A stretch of 64,000 nt of DNA from Delphinapterus leucas (taxonomy: Eukaryota; Chordata; Mammalia; Artiodactyla; Monodontidae): contig NW_022098050.1 of NCBI RefSeq assembly GCF_002288925.2, positions 1,472,725 through 1,536,724 of the forward strand, read 5' to 3'. The notes beneath the pieces are model-generated. The model worked only from the letters and a program-made list of their open reading frames with translations. It was not told where the DNA came from and searched no databases. The position numbers were made by a program, and so were the translations under genes. Positions 46,986-57,967 of the stretch are shown piece by piece. The number at the start of each line of letters is the position of its first letter. Within the stretch, counting starts at the first letter, position 1.

Positions 46986-48397
46986 TGTATGCTTACATGT
47001 AAGCAAAATGAATGACGACAGTGATAAAAGGGACAGGAGTCAGTATATTAATTTCAGACAGAGCATACTTCAGAGTAAGGAAAGGTATCAGCAATAAAGA
47101 GGAACATTTTGTAATGATAAAGGGGTCAATTCTCCAATAAGACATAACAATCTTGACATGTATGCCCCACACAACATAGCATCAAAATAAATGAGGCAAA
47201 ACTGATAGAACTGCAAGGAGAAATAGATGAAGACAGCATTACTGTTGAAGACTTCAACATCCCTCTATCAGAAATGAGCAGATCCAGGAGGAGAAAGTCA
47301 GTAAGGGTATAGCTGAATTCAACAACATAATCATTCAACTGGATGTAACTGACATCTTTGGATTACTTCATCCAACAACAGCAGAATACAAATTCTTCTC
47401 AAGCTCACACAGAATATTCTTCAAGATAGACCACATTCCGGGCCATAAGACACAACTTAACAAACGTACAAAAATGGAAATCATACAATGTCTGCTCATA
47501 GAATACAATGGAATTAAACTAGAAATCAGTAACAGAAAGATAGCTGGAAAAACCAACATACTTGAAGATTAAACAACATGCTTCTAAATAACATGTAGGT
47601 CAAAGAATTCTCAAGAGAAATTTAAAAGTATTTCAAATTAAATGACAATTTAAAACAACTTGTCAAAATTTGTGGGATGCAGTGAAATCAGTGTTTAGAG
47701 GGAAATTTGTAGCATTGAATGCATATGTTAGAAAAGAAGAAAAGATCTAAAATTATTCATCTAAGTTTCCTTTAGGAAACTAGAAAAAGAAGAGCAAGTT
47801 AAATCCAAAGTAAGAAGAAGGGAAGCAAAGTAAGAATGAGAGCAGAAATCAATGAAGTTTAAAAAATGAAACCGATCAAGAAAAACAACAAAACTGAAAG
47901 CTGGTTCTTTGAAAAGATCACTAAAATCAATAAGCCTCTAGCCAGACTAAGAAATAAAAGTTACGAATTACTAATATCAGAAATGAAAGAAAGGACCTCA
48001 CCAGAGACAGTCCATGGACATTAAAATACAATCAAGGAATACTATGAACAGCTTATTGCCCTCAAATTTGATAACCTAAATGAAATGGACCACTTCTTTG
48101 AAAGAAACAATCTGCCAAAACTTACACAATAAGAAGGAGAATAACCTGAACTGACGTTATTTTATACACACAAGAAGAAATAGACATTCTGAATAGGCTA
48201 TATTTATTAAATAAATTGAGTCAATAATTAATAACCTTCCAAAACAGAAAGCACCAGGACCAGATAGGTGAATTCTGGCGAATTCTACTAAACATTTAAG
48301 GAAGAAATTATACATATTCTTTACAATCTTTTCCAGAAGATAGAAGCAGAGGGAATACTTCCTAACTCAACAAATGATGCTGGTACAACTGGATAGC

Positions 48398-48425
48398 CAC
48401 ACACACACACACACACACACACACA
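48398..48425. repeat. (CA)n microsatellite
   Basis: About 14 CA units, grown within the L1M where the family has 'gccacatgca'. Confidence 0.95.
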
Positions 48426-48769
48426 AAGAATCTGGACACAGACTTACATAGACCTTATACTATTAATAAAGATTAACTCAACATGGAACACAAACCTAAA
48501 TGTAAAATGTAAGACTATAAAACTCCTAGACGATAAAACAGGAGAACACCAAGATGACCCTGAATATGGCAAGGACTTTTTAGATACAACACCAAAAGCA
48601 TGATCCATGTAAGAAAGAACTGACAAACTGCACTTCATGGCAATTACTAAGTTCTGCTCTGTGAAAGAAAATGTCAAGAGAATGAAAAGACAATCCACAG
48701 ACTGGGAGAAAATATTTGCAAAAGACATCTGATACAAGACTTTTATCCAAAATATACAAAGAAGTTTTA

Positions 48770-49125
48770 TTTTTTTAATTTATTTATTTTATTTACTTAT
48801 TTTTGGCTGCATTGGGTCTTCATTGTTGTGTGTGGGCTTTGTCTAGTTGCGGAGAGCGGGGGCTACTCTTCGTTGTGGTGCGTGGGCTTCTCATTGCGGT
48901 GGCTTCTCTTGTTGCAGAGCACGGGCTCTAGGCGTGCAGGTTTCAGTAGTTGTGGCACATGGGCTCAGTAGTTGTGGCTCACGGGCTCTAGAGCGCAGGC
49001 TCAGTAGTTGTGGCACATGGGCTTAGTTGCTACACAGCATGTGGGATCTTCCCAGACCAGGGCTCAACCCTATGTCCCCTGCATTGGCAGGCGGATTCTT
49101 AACCACTGTGCCACCAGGGAAGCCC
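48770..49125 (-). mobile_element. CHR-1-type SINE
   Basis: Minus strand, full length; the head at 49125 reads GGGCTTCCCTGGTGGCACAG in reverse complement. Exact target-site duplication TACAAAGAAGTTTTA at 48755-48769 and 49126-49140, inside L1M ORF2. Confidence 0.95.
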
Positions 49126-49676
49126 TACAAAGAAGTTTTAAAACTCAACAATAAGAAAACAAACCACGTGATTTAAAAAAATGGGCCAAAGACCTTAACA
49201 GACCCCCTCACCAAAAGAGATATGCAGATGGCAAACAAGCATACGAATAGATGCTCCACATAATATGTCACAAGGGAAATGCAAATTAAAACAAGATACC
49301 ACTACACACCTATTAGAATTGCCATGATCTACAACACTGACAACACCAAATGCTGGCAAAGACATGGAGTAGCATGAATTCTCATTCACTGTTGGTGGGA
49401 ATACAAATGGTACAGCCACTTTGAAATACAGTTTTGTAGTTTCTTAAAAAATTAGACATATTCTTACTATACAACCCAGCAATCATTCTCCTTGGTATTT
49501 ACCCAAATGAATTGAAAACCCATATCCATACAAAAACCTGCACATGGACATTTATAGCACCTTTATTCATAATTGCCAAGAACTTGGAAACAACCAAGAT
49601 GTCCTTCAGTTGATCAATGGATAAATTGTGGCACATCCAGATAATGAAAATTTTACAGTGTTAAAAAGGAATGACC

Positions 49677-49889
49677 GGGCTTCCCTGGTGGCGCAGTGGT
49701 TGAGAGTCCACCTGCCGATGCAGGGGACACGGGTTCGTGCCCCGGTCCGGGAAGATCCCACATGCCGCGGAGCGGCTGGGCCCGTGAGCCATGGCCGCTG
49801 AGCCTGCGCGTCCGGAGCCTGTGTGCTCCGCAATGGGAGAGGCCACAACAGTGAGAGGCCCGCGTACCGTAAAAAAAAAAAAAAAAAAA
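49677..49889 (+). mobile_element. CHR-2-type SINE
   Basis: Full-length and little mutated, with B-box-like GGTTCGTGCCC and an uninterrupted A tail of about 20 or more bases. Exact target-site duplication AAAAAGGAATGACC at 49663-49676 and 49890-49903. Probably the youngest insertion in this L1M. Confidence 0.96.
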
Positions 49890-50408
49890 AAAAAGGAATG
49901 ACCTATCAAGTCATGAAATGATATGGAGGAAAACTTAATGCATATTACTAAGTGAAAAAACATCTGAAAAAGTGTACATACTATATTATTCCAACTATGA
50001 GACATTCTGGAAAAGGCAAAACTATGGAGACTGTAAAAACATGTTTTTGCCAGGAGTAAGGGAGAAGGTATACACAAATAAGCAGGGCACAGGAGGTTTT
50101 CATGACAAAGTACTCTGTACAATACTAAGATGGTGGATACACATCACTATATATTTGTTAAAATCCATAGAATGTACAACACCAAGAGTGAACCCTTATG
50201 TAAAGTATGGACTTTGGATGACAATAATATATCAGTCTATGTTCACTGATTGTACCAAATGAATCACTGTGGTGTGAGATGTTGATATGGGGTAGGTTGT
50301 GCATGTGTGGGGATGTGGGTATCTAGAAACTCTGTACTTCCCATTCAATTTTGCTATGAACCTAAAATCTAAAAATAAAACTCTAAAAATAAAGTTTATT
50401 AATTAAAA

Positions 50409-50685
50409 AAGTTTACATGATAAAAAAAGGTTATATGTGAGGAAATATTTGGAAGGCCAACGTCTTTTTCTGTGGTGAGGAGTGTGATCCAACCACTCCC
50501 CCAACACCGAAGGAATAAAACATATTCACATAAAAAATGTCTGTACAAATTGATTTTTATGGATATAGAAGAAATATGTTGTATTTTGATAATATTTACT
50601 TATTGAACTTGTATTGTAATCTCTAGAGATAAGACAAAGAGCTTTAAAAAAAACATTGTCCAGATTATATACGTATGTGGGAAAA
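50409..50685. other. No gene or repeat recognised
   Basis: AT-rich spacer between the L1M and the HAL1-like element. Confidence 0.4.
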
Positions 50686-50926
50686 TATGTCAGGGGTGAG
50701 AATAACCTGAATCAATACAGAACACAGACAAAATCACAAAAATTTCAGCTACTGGAATTGGCACATATTATATAAGCTTCATGTTTGTAAAAGAAATGAA
50801 ACCCAAGCTGCAAAATACACATGGGAAATAGAGGTTTCTAAAAAGTGATGGAGTAAGTGTGGAAAAGAACTAAGTAGATATGCCAAAGAATTTAAATATA
50901 ATAAATGAAATTTAAAATTCAACGGA

Positions 50927-51659
50927 TAGGCATACCTCAGAGATATTATAGGTTCAGTTCCAGGCCACTGCACTAAAGCAAATATCACAATAAAGTGAAT
51001 CACATGAATTTTTTGGTTTCCCAGTGCATATAAAGTTATGGTTACACTATACTATAGTCTATCAAGGGCGCAAAGCATATGTCTAAAACAACGTACATAC
51101 TTTAATTAAAAAGACTTTATTACTGGGACTTCCCTGGTGGCTCAGTGCTTAAGAATCCACCTGCCAATGCAGGGGACACAGGTTCAATCCCTGGTCTGGG
51201 AAGATCCCACATGCCACAGAGCAACTAAGTCCGTGTGCCACAACTACTGAGCCTGCGCTCTAAAGCCCACGAACCACAACTACTGAAGCCTGCATGCCCT
51301 AGAGCCTGCACACCACAACTACTGAGCCCACGCACCACAACTACCGGCACATGCTAGGGCCCACGTGCCACAACTACTGAGCCAGTGTGCTGCAACTACT
51401 GAAGCCTGCGTGCCTAGAGCCTGTGCTCCACAACAAGAGAAGCTACCGCAATGAGAAGCCTGCACTCACCGCAACAAGAGAAAGCCCATGCACAGCAACG
51501 AAGACACAATGCAGCCAAAAACAAAACAAAACAAAACTTTATTACTATCATCTGACCTTTATCTGACAATACAGGGTTGCCACAAACCTTCAATTTGTAA
51601 AAAAACACAATACCTGCAAAATGCAGTAAAGCCAAGTGCAATAAAATGAAGAATGTCTG
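50927..51659. mobile_element. Tigger1-like non-autonomous element, split by a SINE
   Basis: Left end 'aggcatacctcagagatatt' and right end 'aataaaatgaagaatgtctg' are inverted-repeat termini of a Tigger1-type (pogo/Tc1-mariner) element; inside are 'ttttttggtttcccagtgc' and 'agggttgccacaaacc'. Without the SINE about 310 bp remain, so the transposase is deleted. Confidence 0.85.
51125..51535 (+). mobile_element. CHR-1-type SINE with expanded body
   Basis: Head GGGACTTCCCTGGTGGCTCA, B-box-like GGTTCAATCCC. The 'CCACAACTACTGAGCC' body unit occurs about six times against three in the copy at 1763, which makes this one 411 bp long. The tail is (CAAAA)n. Target-site duplication ACTTTATTACT at 51114-51124 and 51536-51546, inside the Tigger1-like element. 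Confidence 0.93.
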
Positions 51660-51995
51660 CAGATAAACTAAATATAGTCAATTATTATGAAAATTATCCA
51701 AAATTCAGTCAAAAAATGACAAAATGGATAGAAAATATAGAAGAGACATAAAGTTACAATGAGAAGGCCTAACTTACATTTAGTAGATGTCCCAGAATGA
51801 GAGAGAAATAATGGAGCAGGGACAACTTTTAGGATATAATGACAAATAACCAAAACTTATAAAAGACACTAATCTACAGCAAAACATCCACATCTAGACA
51901 CACACACACAAATGTTCATAGAAGCATTGTAACAGGCTCAAACAGAAAACACAAATGTCCATCAAAATTAGAATGCATAAATAAATTGTGGTATA

Positions 51996-52325
51996 CAGTA
52001 AGTCCCCTACATACAAACCTTCCAGTTGCAAACTTTCAAAGATGTGAACATGCGTGCCAGCCCCTGTATGCCAGCTGCTGTACTGTACTACTGCACTTTT
52101 CAAGGTACTGTACTGTAAGACTAAACATGTTGTCTTTATTTTTTGTGTTTGTTTTTATGTACATATTATTTGTGTGAAAAGTATTATAAACCTACTACAG
52201 TACAGTACTATACAGCTGATTGTGTTAGTTGGGTACCTAGGCTAACTTTGTTGGACTTAACGAACAAACTGGATTTACGAACGTGCTCTTGGAATGGAAC
52301 TTGTTCGTCTGTAGAGGACGTACTG
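51996..52325. mobile_element. Tigger-like DNA transposon (non-autonomous, 330 bp)
   Basis: Ends are inverted repeats of about 23 bp: CAGTAAGTCCCCTACATAC at the left and, reading the other strand from the right, CAGTACGTCCTCTACAGAC. TA dinucleotides flank it at 51994-51995 and 52326-52327, the target duplication of the Tc1/mariner superfamily. Rich in TACTGTACTG-like motifs. Frames of 63-97 codons here are not transposase. Confidence 0.85.
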
Positions 52326-52504
52326 TATACAGTCAGTGGATACTACAAAGCAATACAAATAAACAGCTATCTGCTCCACACAATAACTATTACAGATCTT
52401 GTAAACATAATGCTAAACAAGAGAAATGAGACATAAAATCATACAATGTGATTAGACTGGCATAAAGTCCAAAAAATAAACAAAACAATTTTATATATGA
52501 GAAG

Positions 52505-52815
52505 ACACTACAAAGTAAAGTAAGTAGGTGTTTTAGCCAACAATGGGGTTCAAATCCTTCTCTCTGACCTCTTCCATAGCCACAGTTCCTCTGACTTTCA
52601 CTTTTGCGGGCCTATTCCACTTTTAAGGAACCTTCTGATTACAATGGGCCCACCTGGATAATTTAGGATAATATCTTTACCTAAAGGTCATCTGATTAGC
52701 AAACTTAACTACATCTGCAACTTTAATTCTGCTTTGCCATTTAACATAACATATTCACAGGTTCCAGGGATTAGGATGTGGGTATCTCTGGGAGGGCTGT
52801 TATTCTATCAAGTTA
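52505..52815 (-). mobile_element. MaLR-type LTR fragment
   Basis: 'ctcttccatagccacag', 'gtgggtatctctgggagg', 'attacaatgggcccacctgg' and 'aggtcatctgattagcaa' resemble a reversed MLT1-like LTR (ERVL-MaLR). An old, non-coding relic. The plus-strand relic at 59725-60125 is of a similar type. Confidence 0.6.
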
Positions 52816-52851
52816 CATTATTTAACATGCAATCATGTTAATTTCAAGTTC

Positions 52852-52857
<6 letters not shown>

Positions 52858-52884
<27 letters not shown>

Positions 52885-52994
52885 TTGGCTGAGCTGCACC
52901 ACATGTGGGATCTTAGTTCCGGGACCAGGGGTTGAACCTGCACCCCCTGCAGTGGAAGCATGGAGTCTTAACTACTGGACCGCCAGGGAAGTCC
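52858..52994 (-). mobile_element. Short CHR-type SINE
   Basis: A 137-bp tRNA-derived form lacking the long CHR body: T-rich tail at 52858-52885 (T run broken by C near the left end), head at 52994 reading GGACTTCCCTGGCGGTCCAG in reverse complement. The target-site duplication is unclear. Confidence 0.85.
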
Positions 52995-53425
52995 TCTATT
53001 TAAGTTTTGAAACCTATTTTTATGTCACTAAGTCTCTTTTCAGTTCACTTAAAGCCACATTTTGAATTGGAACAGATTTTTATGTCACTAAGTCTCTTTT
53101 CAATTCACCTAAAGCCACATCTTGACGTTAAATTGATATTCAAAATTGATGTAAAATGTAATACCAAATTCTATTACTGTTCCTGCAGTGGTTTTACACA
53201 TTTACTATGCCATTACGGAAATTAAGTTAAATAATTTTCTCTTCCAGCTCAAAACCAAATATAAAATTAAACTAAATATGTAGATATTTTGGAAAAACAT
53301 AGTGAAAATCTGGCATAAGTATACTGTATACCAGTGTTATTATTATTCTTTAATTATCATCAAATTCTGATATAGACAATCATTGAATTAATTCAATAGA
53401 GTTTCACTATGAAGAATAAAAAGTG
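52995..53425. other. Unrecognised DNA with a 60-bp tandem duplication
   Basis: Contains the duplication at 53016-53134; otherwise nothing recognised. Confidence 0.5.
53016..53134 (+). repeat. 60-bp tandem duplication
   Basis: 'tatgtcactaagtctctttt' at 53021-53040 recurs exactly at 53081-53100, and the following 'aaagccacat' also recurs at a 60-bp spacing with a few changes between. Two copies. Confidence 0.95.
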
Positions 53426-53427
53426 GG

Positions 53428-53490
53428 ATATATATATGTGTGTGTATGTGTATATATATATACACACACACATAGATACACATACACATA
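53428..53490. repeat. Palindromic TA/TG/CA microsatellite
   Basis: (TA)n, (TG)n, (TA)n then (CA)n: the two flanks are complementary, giving hairpin potential. Confidence 0.9.
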
Positions 53491-53825
53491 ATAAAATGCT
53501 TATTAATCTATAAGCCTCCATACGTCATCTGCTGTTCTCAAACAGCTGAAGTTTCTATAGTCCTACTAAGATGAGTTAGAAAGTAACTGCCACATTATTA
53601 GTTGAGACTTTCTCCGTTTAGTATCTCTTTATATCCTACACTTACTACAAATGAAAACTTGCTTTTATTTTTCCACACGTTAACTGGAAGAAGTATTTAA
53701 AATATTGGTTTTTTAGCTAAACTTGCAATAATACAACAAAAATGTTTACTTGATTGAATTTTTTGGACTATCACATTTGAAAGTTTTTTCTATATTTTTA
53801 AGAGTTGGAAGGTACCATCTAATAT
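53491..53825. other. No gene or repeat recognised
   Basis: AT-rich, nothing recognised. Confidence 0.4.
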
Positions 53826-53945
53826 ATCCATCTCATGTTACTTAGATGACTAAGGCACAGAGAAGTTGATGTCTATAGTCAAAGAAAAGTTGCTAACAGA
53901 ACTGGGATTGAAATTCAGTCAAGAGCACTTAAAGTCACAGAAAAT
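53826..53945 (-). mobile_element. MIR SINE fragment
   Basis: 'gatgactaaggcacagagaa', 'tgctaacagaactgggattg' and 'aaattcagtcaagagcac' follow the reversed MIR core. Confidence 0.6.
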
Positions 53946-54360
53946 GTGCTAGACTTTTGGTCACCTGACAGTGCTTCAGCAAAAGGAGGTACTATTTGCA
54001 GAAACAGCGAACATAATTCTCCCTAAAGTGAGAAGAGCAACTCATCCATCCATCCATCCTTCTTCTTTACATAGCCTAATATCATGTACCGCAATTATTT
54101 GAACTTTTATTTGACAACATATGTACTCCACTTCCAGTAAGATGATAATTGAATGGGCAATTAAAAAATTCTTTTGAAAAACTCAAAGTAACTCACCCTT
54201 TCTTAGACTTCCAATATTGCTTTCCTTTAATATCAAAAATTACCTTATTTTAACGGAGAAACTAACTACTTTCCAGTCAGCATCCCAAACTGTCACAGAC
54301 AAGAGTGCTTTAGGAATTTCCCAAAAAACTTCAAAAATTACATTCTGAGAGTACCCTTAA
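53946..54360. other. No gene or repeat recognised
   Basis: Nothing recognised apart from a short (CATC)n at 54042-54058. Confidence 0.4.
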
Positions 54361-54361
54361 T

Positions 54362-54430
54362 CCTTACTGACGTATTCATTCATTCAATAAACATTAATTG
54401 GGCACCTACTATATAAAACTCACTACAATC
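54362..54430 (-). mobile_element. L2 LINE 3'-end fragment
   Basis: 'attcattcattcaataaac' then 'gggcacctactatataaa' is the reversed L2 terminus. Confidence 0.65.
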
Positions 54431-55010
54431 TAAGATTTTTAAAAATAATCATTGGAATAGCACTTAAGAACCCATGTCATTTGATACTTCCAATCAAAAA
54501 GATTTTATCTAAAGCCTTTTTTCACAAAGTTTGTTTTTTTAATAATAATATGAATTGCATCTCTGATTACTAAAGAGACTTGTCTGTAATATTACCCTGA
54601 ATTTCTACATAAAAAATTATTTATTAGCATAACCCTAAATTTGGAATTCCTTATATCCCCAATTCCTTAATCAGCGTTTTTAGAAATCCCACTTTTCATA
54701 TACTTGTCCCTCATTTAAAATTTTATCACCTCTCAAAAATCTCAGTTTTTAGGTGACTTAGAACTCTAATTTGGTAATGATTTTCTTGATTATGAGGTTC
54801 TTAGTCTGAATTTTACATAGAAGAAAATTATTGCAAAAATCAGAACTTAATTTAAATATACATTTTTTGGTGAAAAATTACATTTCTAGGGCTTGTATTT
54901 GACTGTCATCAATACTTTACTAAGTTATGAACAGAAGAAAATAAATAAAGGTACATGTTCCCAAGGACGATGGCAACAAGTATCCCAGGTTCTATGGTTT
55001 ACAGTCTTGG
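54431..55010. other. No gene or repeat recognised
   Basis: AT-rich, nothing recognised. Confidence 0.4.
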
Positions 55011-55014
55011 TCAG

Positions 55015-55502
55015 TGTATCAATATTAGAGTGCTTGGGCTGCCATAATAAAATACCTTAGAATGGGTGGCTTAAACAACAGAATTTTCTCACAGTTCTGG
55101 AGGCTATAAGTCCCAGATCAAGATGCTAGCATGATCGGTTTCTGGTAAGAGCTCTCTTCCTGACTTGCAGATGGCTGCCTTTTCAGCTCTTCCTTGATAT
55201 GTGCAAGCAAAAGAATGGAAATATATACATATATACATATATATATATATATACACATATATATATATATATTAGAGAAGGGGGGAAGAAGAGAGGGAGG
55301 GAGAACAAGTGCAGGCCCGCTAGCTTTCTGGTATCTCTTTCTTATAAAGACACTAATCCTATCATGATCAGGGTCTCACCATTATGACCTCACTTAATTT
55401 TAATAACTTCGTTAGAGGCCCCATCTCCAAATATAGCCACACTGGGAGTTAGGGCTTCAGCATATGAATTTTGGAGGACACAACATCCAGGCCACAACAG
55501 AC
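55015..55502 (-). mobile_element. MLT1-type MaLR LTR with internal microsatellite
   Basis: Reversed LTR: 'gggctgccataataaaatac', 'ggtggcttaaacaacag', 'cacagttctggaggctat', 'ttcttataaagacactaat', 'accattatgacctcactt'. A (TA)n expansion at about 55220-55271 sits in the middle. A solo LTR relic; no adjoining retroviral coding sequence recognised. Confidence 0.8.
55220..55271. repeat. (TA)n / (CATA)n microsatellite
   Basis: Alternating TA with CATA interruptions inside the LTR. Confidence 0.95.
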
Positions 55503-56863
55503 AGCTTAAATAGCCATATGTAATGGCAATGCATCTCCTAGCATAATCTGGGAGTCTATGTTAGCAGTGCTTTCCTGGCCAGGAAATGCAGGTACAGTAA
55601 GTCTTTATGAATTATGCCACTCGCAGGATTCTCTTAAAGTGACCCTGGAACACTGATTCATTAAATCAGTTGTAGGCGTAGTTTGTTAGTGAAGGATATC
55701 CCAATATAGGTTCTCATCCAGAAATACAGGCTTTTGAAAATATGTTTCTCTGGAGAGCATTTGTTCCTGGCATGTGATCTATGACAAATACAAGACACCA
55801 AAGAAGGTGACACACTGTCTCTTGTGTGGAGAGTTTCCAAGTCCACCAAATTTGTTCAAGCTGTCTTGGCCTGAGTCACCAGATTCCACAGTCATTTGTG
55901 GTGATATTAGCAAGCTTTTAAGATGGCTGTGATACATAGACATTCTCATTCCAAACAGGGTAAGTGCTATTTCCTGGGACCAGCAAGTGAAGGAAATAGG
56001 CACAGGACAGAGGTCTGAGGGTCTGGTATTGCCTAGGTCAAAGAGGCTCAGCTGTTGCTATCAGTTTTGAAGGTAAAGATCTAGGTTGGTTAGGGATGAA
56101 CTTCAGATTTCATCTTGGATGTAAAAAGAGGTCTTCAGATGTGTTTTCTATAGTCCAGACCAACCTTTCTTCTGGGGGGATGCGTGACATTAGAACTATC
56201 GTATGTACAAAGCCCTGAGGAGGAGGTCCCAGTGAACTCCTACTGTACTGTGTCGTCGTCGTACTTGAGAGTGGCTCAGGCTTCAAGTTCAGAACAGGAA
56301 GTGCATCGGCTTAATGGATTCACGGGCCTCTGTCACGAGCTCCATTTTAAAGTTGGAGTGAAAATGGCAAGGAGAGAGGAAAACTTTCCCAAAGTACTAT
56401 TTTTATTTTTCCAGAATCCTTACCAGAGTTGTGCTGTGATCTGTTTTGTCTGCCCATCAGGAAACCCTGAAGACAGTCTATACTGCCTCCACTGGGGACC
56501 TAGAGCATAATCTGCTCTTATATAAGCACATCTGGAAGGAAAGGTGGATGGAGACCCTAAGTCACTGGTTGATATTCCTATGAGCAGTTTTCCTGCCATG
56601 GTGAGATGGAAGGGAATTTGGTCTAGATTCTGAGACCGCGGAGTCCCTCAGCTGCAGTTGGATGCCTTACCACAGGGAGGCACTGTTAAGCTGGGGCAGC
56701 GCTCTGGACTCCACCTTTCAAGGATGCTGGAGGGTGGAGTTCTGTGTTGGGAACGCAGGGAACACAACCAGAAACTAAGCGAGTGCACCCCCAGATAAAC
56801 AAAAATCAGCAACATCTGGGAGGCAGGTCCCAGCAAAAGGCCTTTGGAATCTTTGTGTATTGT
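55503..56863. other. 1.36-kb GC-richer stretch without a recognised repeat
   Basis: Clearly less AT-rich than the rest of the window outside SINEs and the L1 5' UTR, and without a family that I can name. A 108-codon plus frame (56184-56510) contains seven cysteines late in the frame but no motif I recognise. No convincing exon structure. Confidence 0.4.
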
Positions 56864-56864
56864 C

Positions 56865-56998
56865 CCACATACATTTAATCACTTAGCAAATACTTAATGA
56901 GCACTAAATAATAAGCATAGTTCTAGGCACTGGAGGTGTGTCTGAACAAAATATATCAAAATTCCTGCCCTCATGAAGCTTCCGTTTATCAGAACAAA
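56865..56998 (-). mobile_element. L2 LINE 3' end
   Basis: 'gcaaatacttaatgagcac', 'agttctaggcactggagg' and 'tcctgccctcatgaagctt' are a well-preserved reversed L2 terminus. Confidence 0.85.
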
Positions 56999-57535
56999 AT
57001 TTTGCACCTAGACTTGGCTTTAAGAAAAAAAAATCAAAATCATATTCGAAGTAAGCAGTGGACTCCAGGGCTGAGGTTCAAAAATCAGGGTTTGGAAATG
57101 GGTAGAGCTGGGCCATAGCTGCAGGGTGTAGAAAAAAAAAGTACCAAATTCATTGAGTTTGGCTTGAGAAACCTCTAGAATCTCCGAAGCATCAAGTTCC
57201 AAGAGATGGACCACCAGGTAAGAACAAAATCAAAAGCTGAGTATGAACACAATAAAGACACACAAGATGGGATTAGCAGTTAGCAGGATCAGGAGGCAGA
57301 GCCAGGTTAGCGCCTGGTAGAAAACATAGGGAAATACTGTTTTATTTAATAGCTATGGCCTTACCATGAGGGGGGTGCTATAAAAAGCACCTAGCTCATT
57401 TACACAAGTAGAATATTTGTGATTAAATTTTATGTTAATACTGAGCTGCAATAGAAAAAGAAAATCTGGCTTAGGATCCCATACTTTGAAATGTTCCCAG
57501 AACAAGTTCTAGCCTTAACTGCTCACCTTTATTTG
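56999..57535. other. No gene or repeat recognised
   Basis: Nothing recognised; short A runs only. Confidence 0.4.
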
Positions 57536-57539
57536 TTCT

Positions 57540-57892
57540 TCTGTTTTAATTGGACGGCTATATCGACAGGAAGGTCCTGTACTTTCCTTGTCATAGGACT
57601 TATCACCAGTTCTTTTAATTATCAGTCTTCCTCACCAAACTATAAGTTCTGAAAGGAAAACTACTTTGATGTCATCATCGTTATATTCATTCCTGGCACA
57701 TATCACAGTGTCTGACTTCATATTAGGCAGGGCCACCTTATATAGTTGTGCAGGTTGTGCACTGCACAACTCCCGGGGCACCACATGCATAAATATGATG
57801 TGAATGGCACCCCTGAAGTTATACAGTGCACAACCTCACAAGCATTTATGGTGGCCCTGGACCTCATCAATGTTTATTAAATTAATGAAAAT
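57540..57892 (+). mobile_element. L2 LINE 3' end, split by an inverted-repeat element
   Basis: 'tgtactttccttgtcatagg', 'ctataagttctgaaagg' and 'ggcacatatcacagtgtctg' lead to 'ttcatattagg', and after the insertion the L2 end resumes with 'ctcatcaatgtttattaaa'. Confidence 0.75.
57728..57859. mobile_element. MITE-like 132-bp palindromic element
   Basis: Starts CAGGGCCACC and ends GGTGGCCCTG. About 36 bp at each end are complementary, including GGTTGTGCACTG on the inner side, with a few mismatches and gaps. The ends recall hAT elements, but I see no 8-bp target duplication. Too short to code. It interrupts an L2, so its limits are set by both the terminal repeats and the host element. Confidence 0.75.
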
Positions 57893-57967
57893 ATTTTTAC
57901 TGTTTATGATTTGTTGTCAGATGTCAACTAAATATGCCAACTTGCGACACACATAAGAGTACATGGC

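Larger units (their letters stand above)
46990..50408 (+). mobile_element. Old L1M (L1MC/L1MD-like) with two SINEs
   Basis: From the endonuclease region ('aggggtcaattctccaataa', 'gaatacaaattcttctcaag') through the RT ('aaagcaccaggaccagat' near 48248) it jumps to the C-terminal part at about 48378, an internal deletion of well over 1 kb with a (CA)n run beside the junction. It then continues to a 3' end 'tcaattttgctatgaacct' and A-rich tail at 50408. Interrupted by SINEs at 48770-49125 and 49677-49889. All frames broken. Confidence 0.85.
50690..52500 (+). mobile_element. HAL1-like element hosting two DNA transposons
   Basis: ORF1-like sequence flanks the first insertion (50690-50926 and 51660-51885, the latter with 'atgagaaggcctaactta' and 'gtagatgtcccagaatgag'). 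It passes directly to an L1 3'-terminal segment ('tgttcatagaagcattgtaa', 'aaatgtccatcaaaatt') with no ORF2 in between, which is the HAL1 (half-L1) arrangement. The 3' segment is itself split by the Tigger-like element at 51996-52325. Confidence 0.6.

Noticed and set aside
48398..48425. Spaced repeats suggestive of a CRISPR-like or tandem array
   Set aside because: Simple CA microsatellite; no spacer-repeat organisation anywhere, and the genome is clearly mammalian.
53007..53225. 72-codon frame with an internal peptide repeat
   Set aside because: The peptide repeat simply reflects the 60-bp tandem duplication, whose period is a multiple of three.
56184..56510. 108-codon frame with clustered cysteines as a small secreted protein
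   Set aside because: No signal peptide at the start, no recognised cysteine framework and no transcript signals; kept only as part of a repeat-poor region worth a check.
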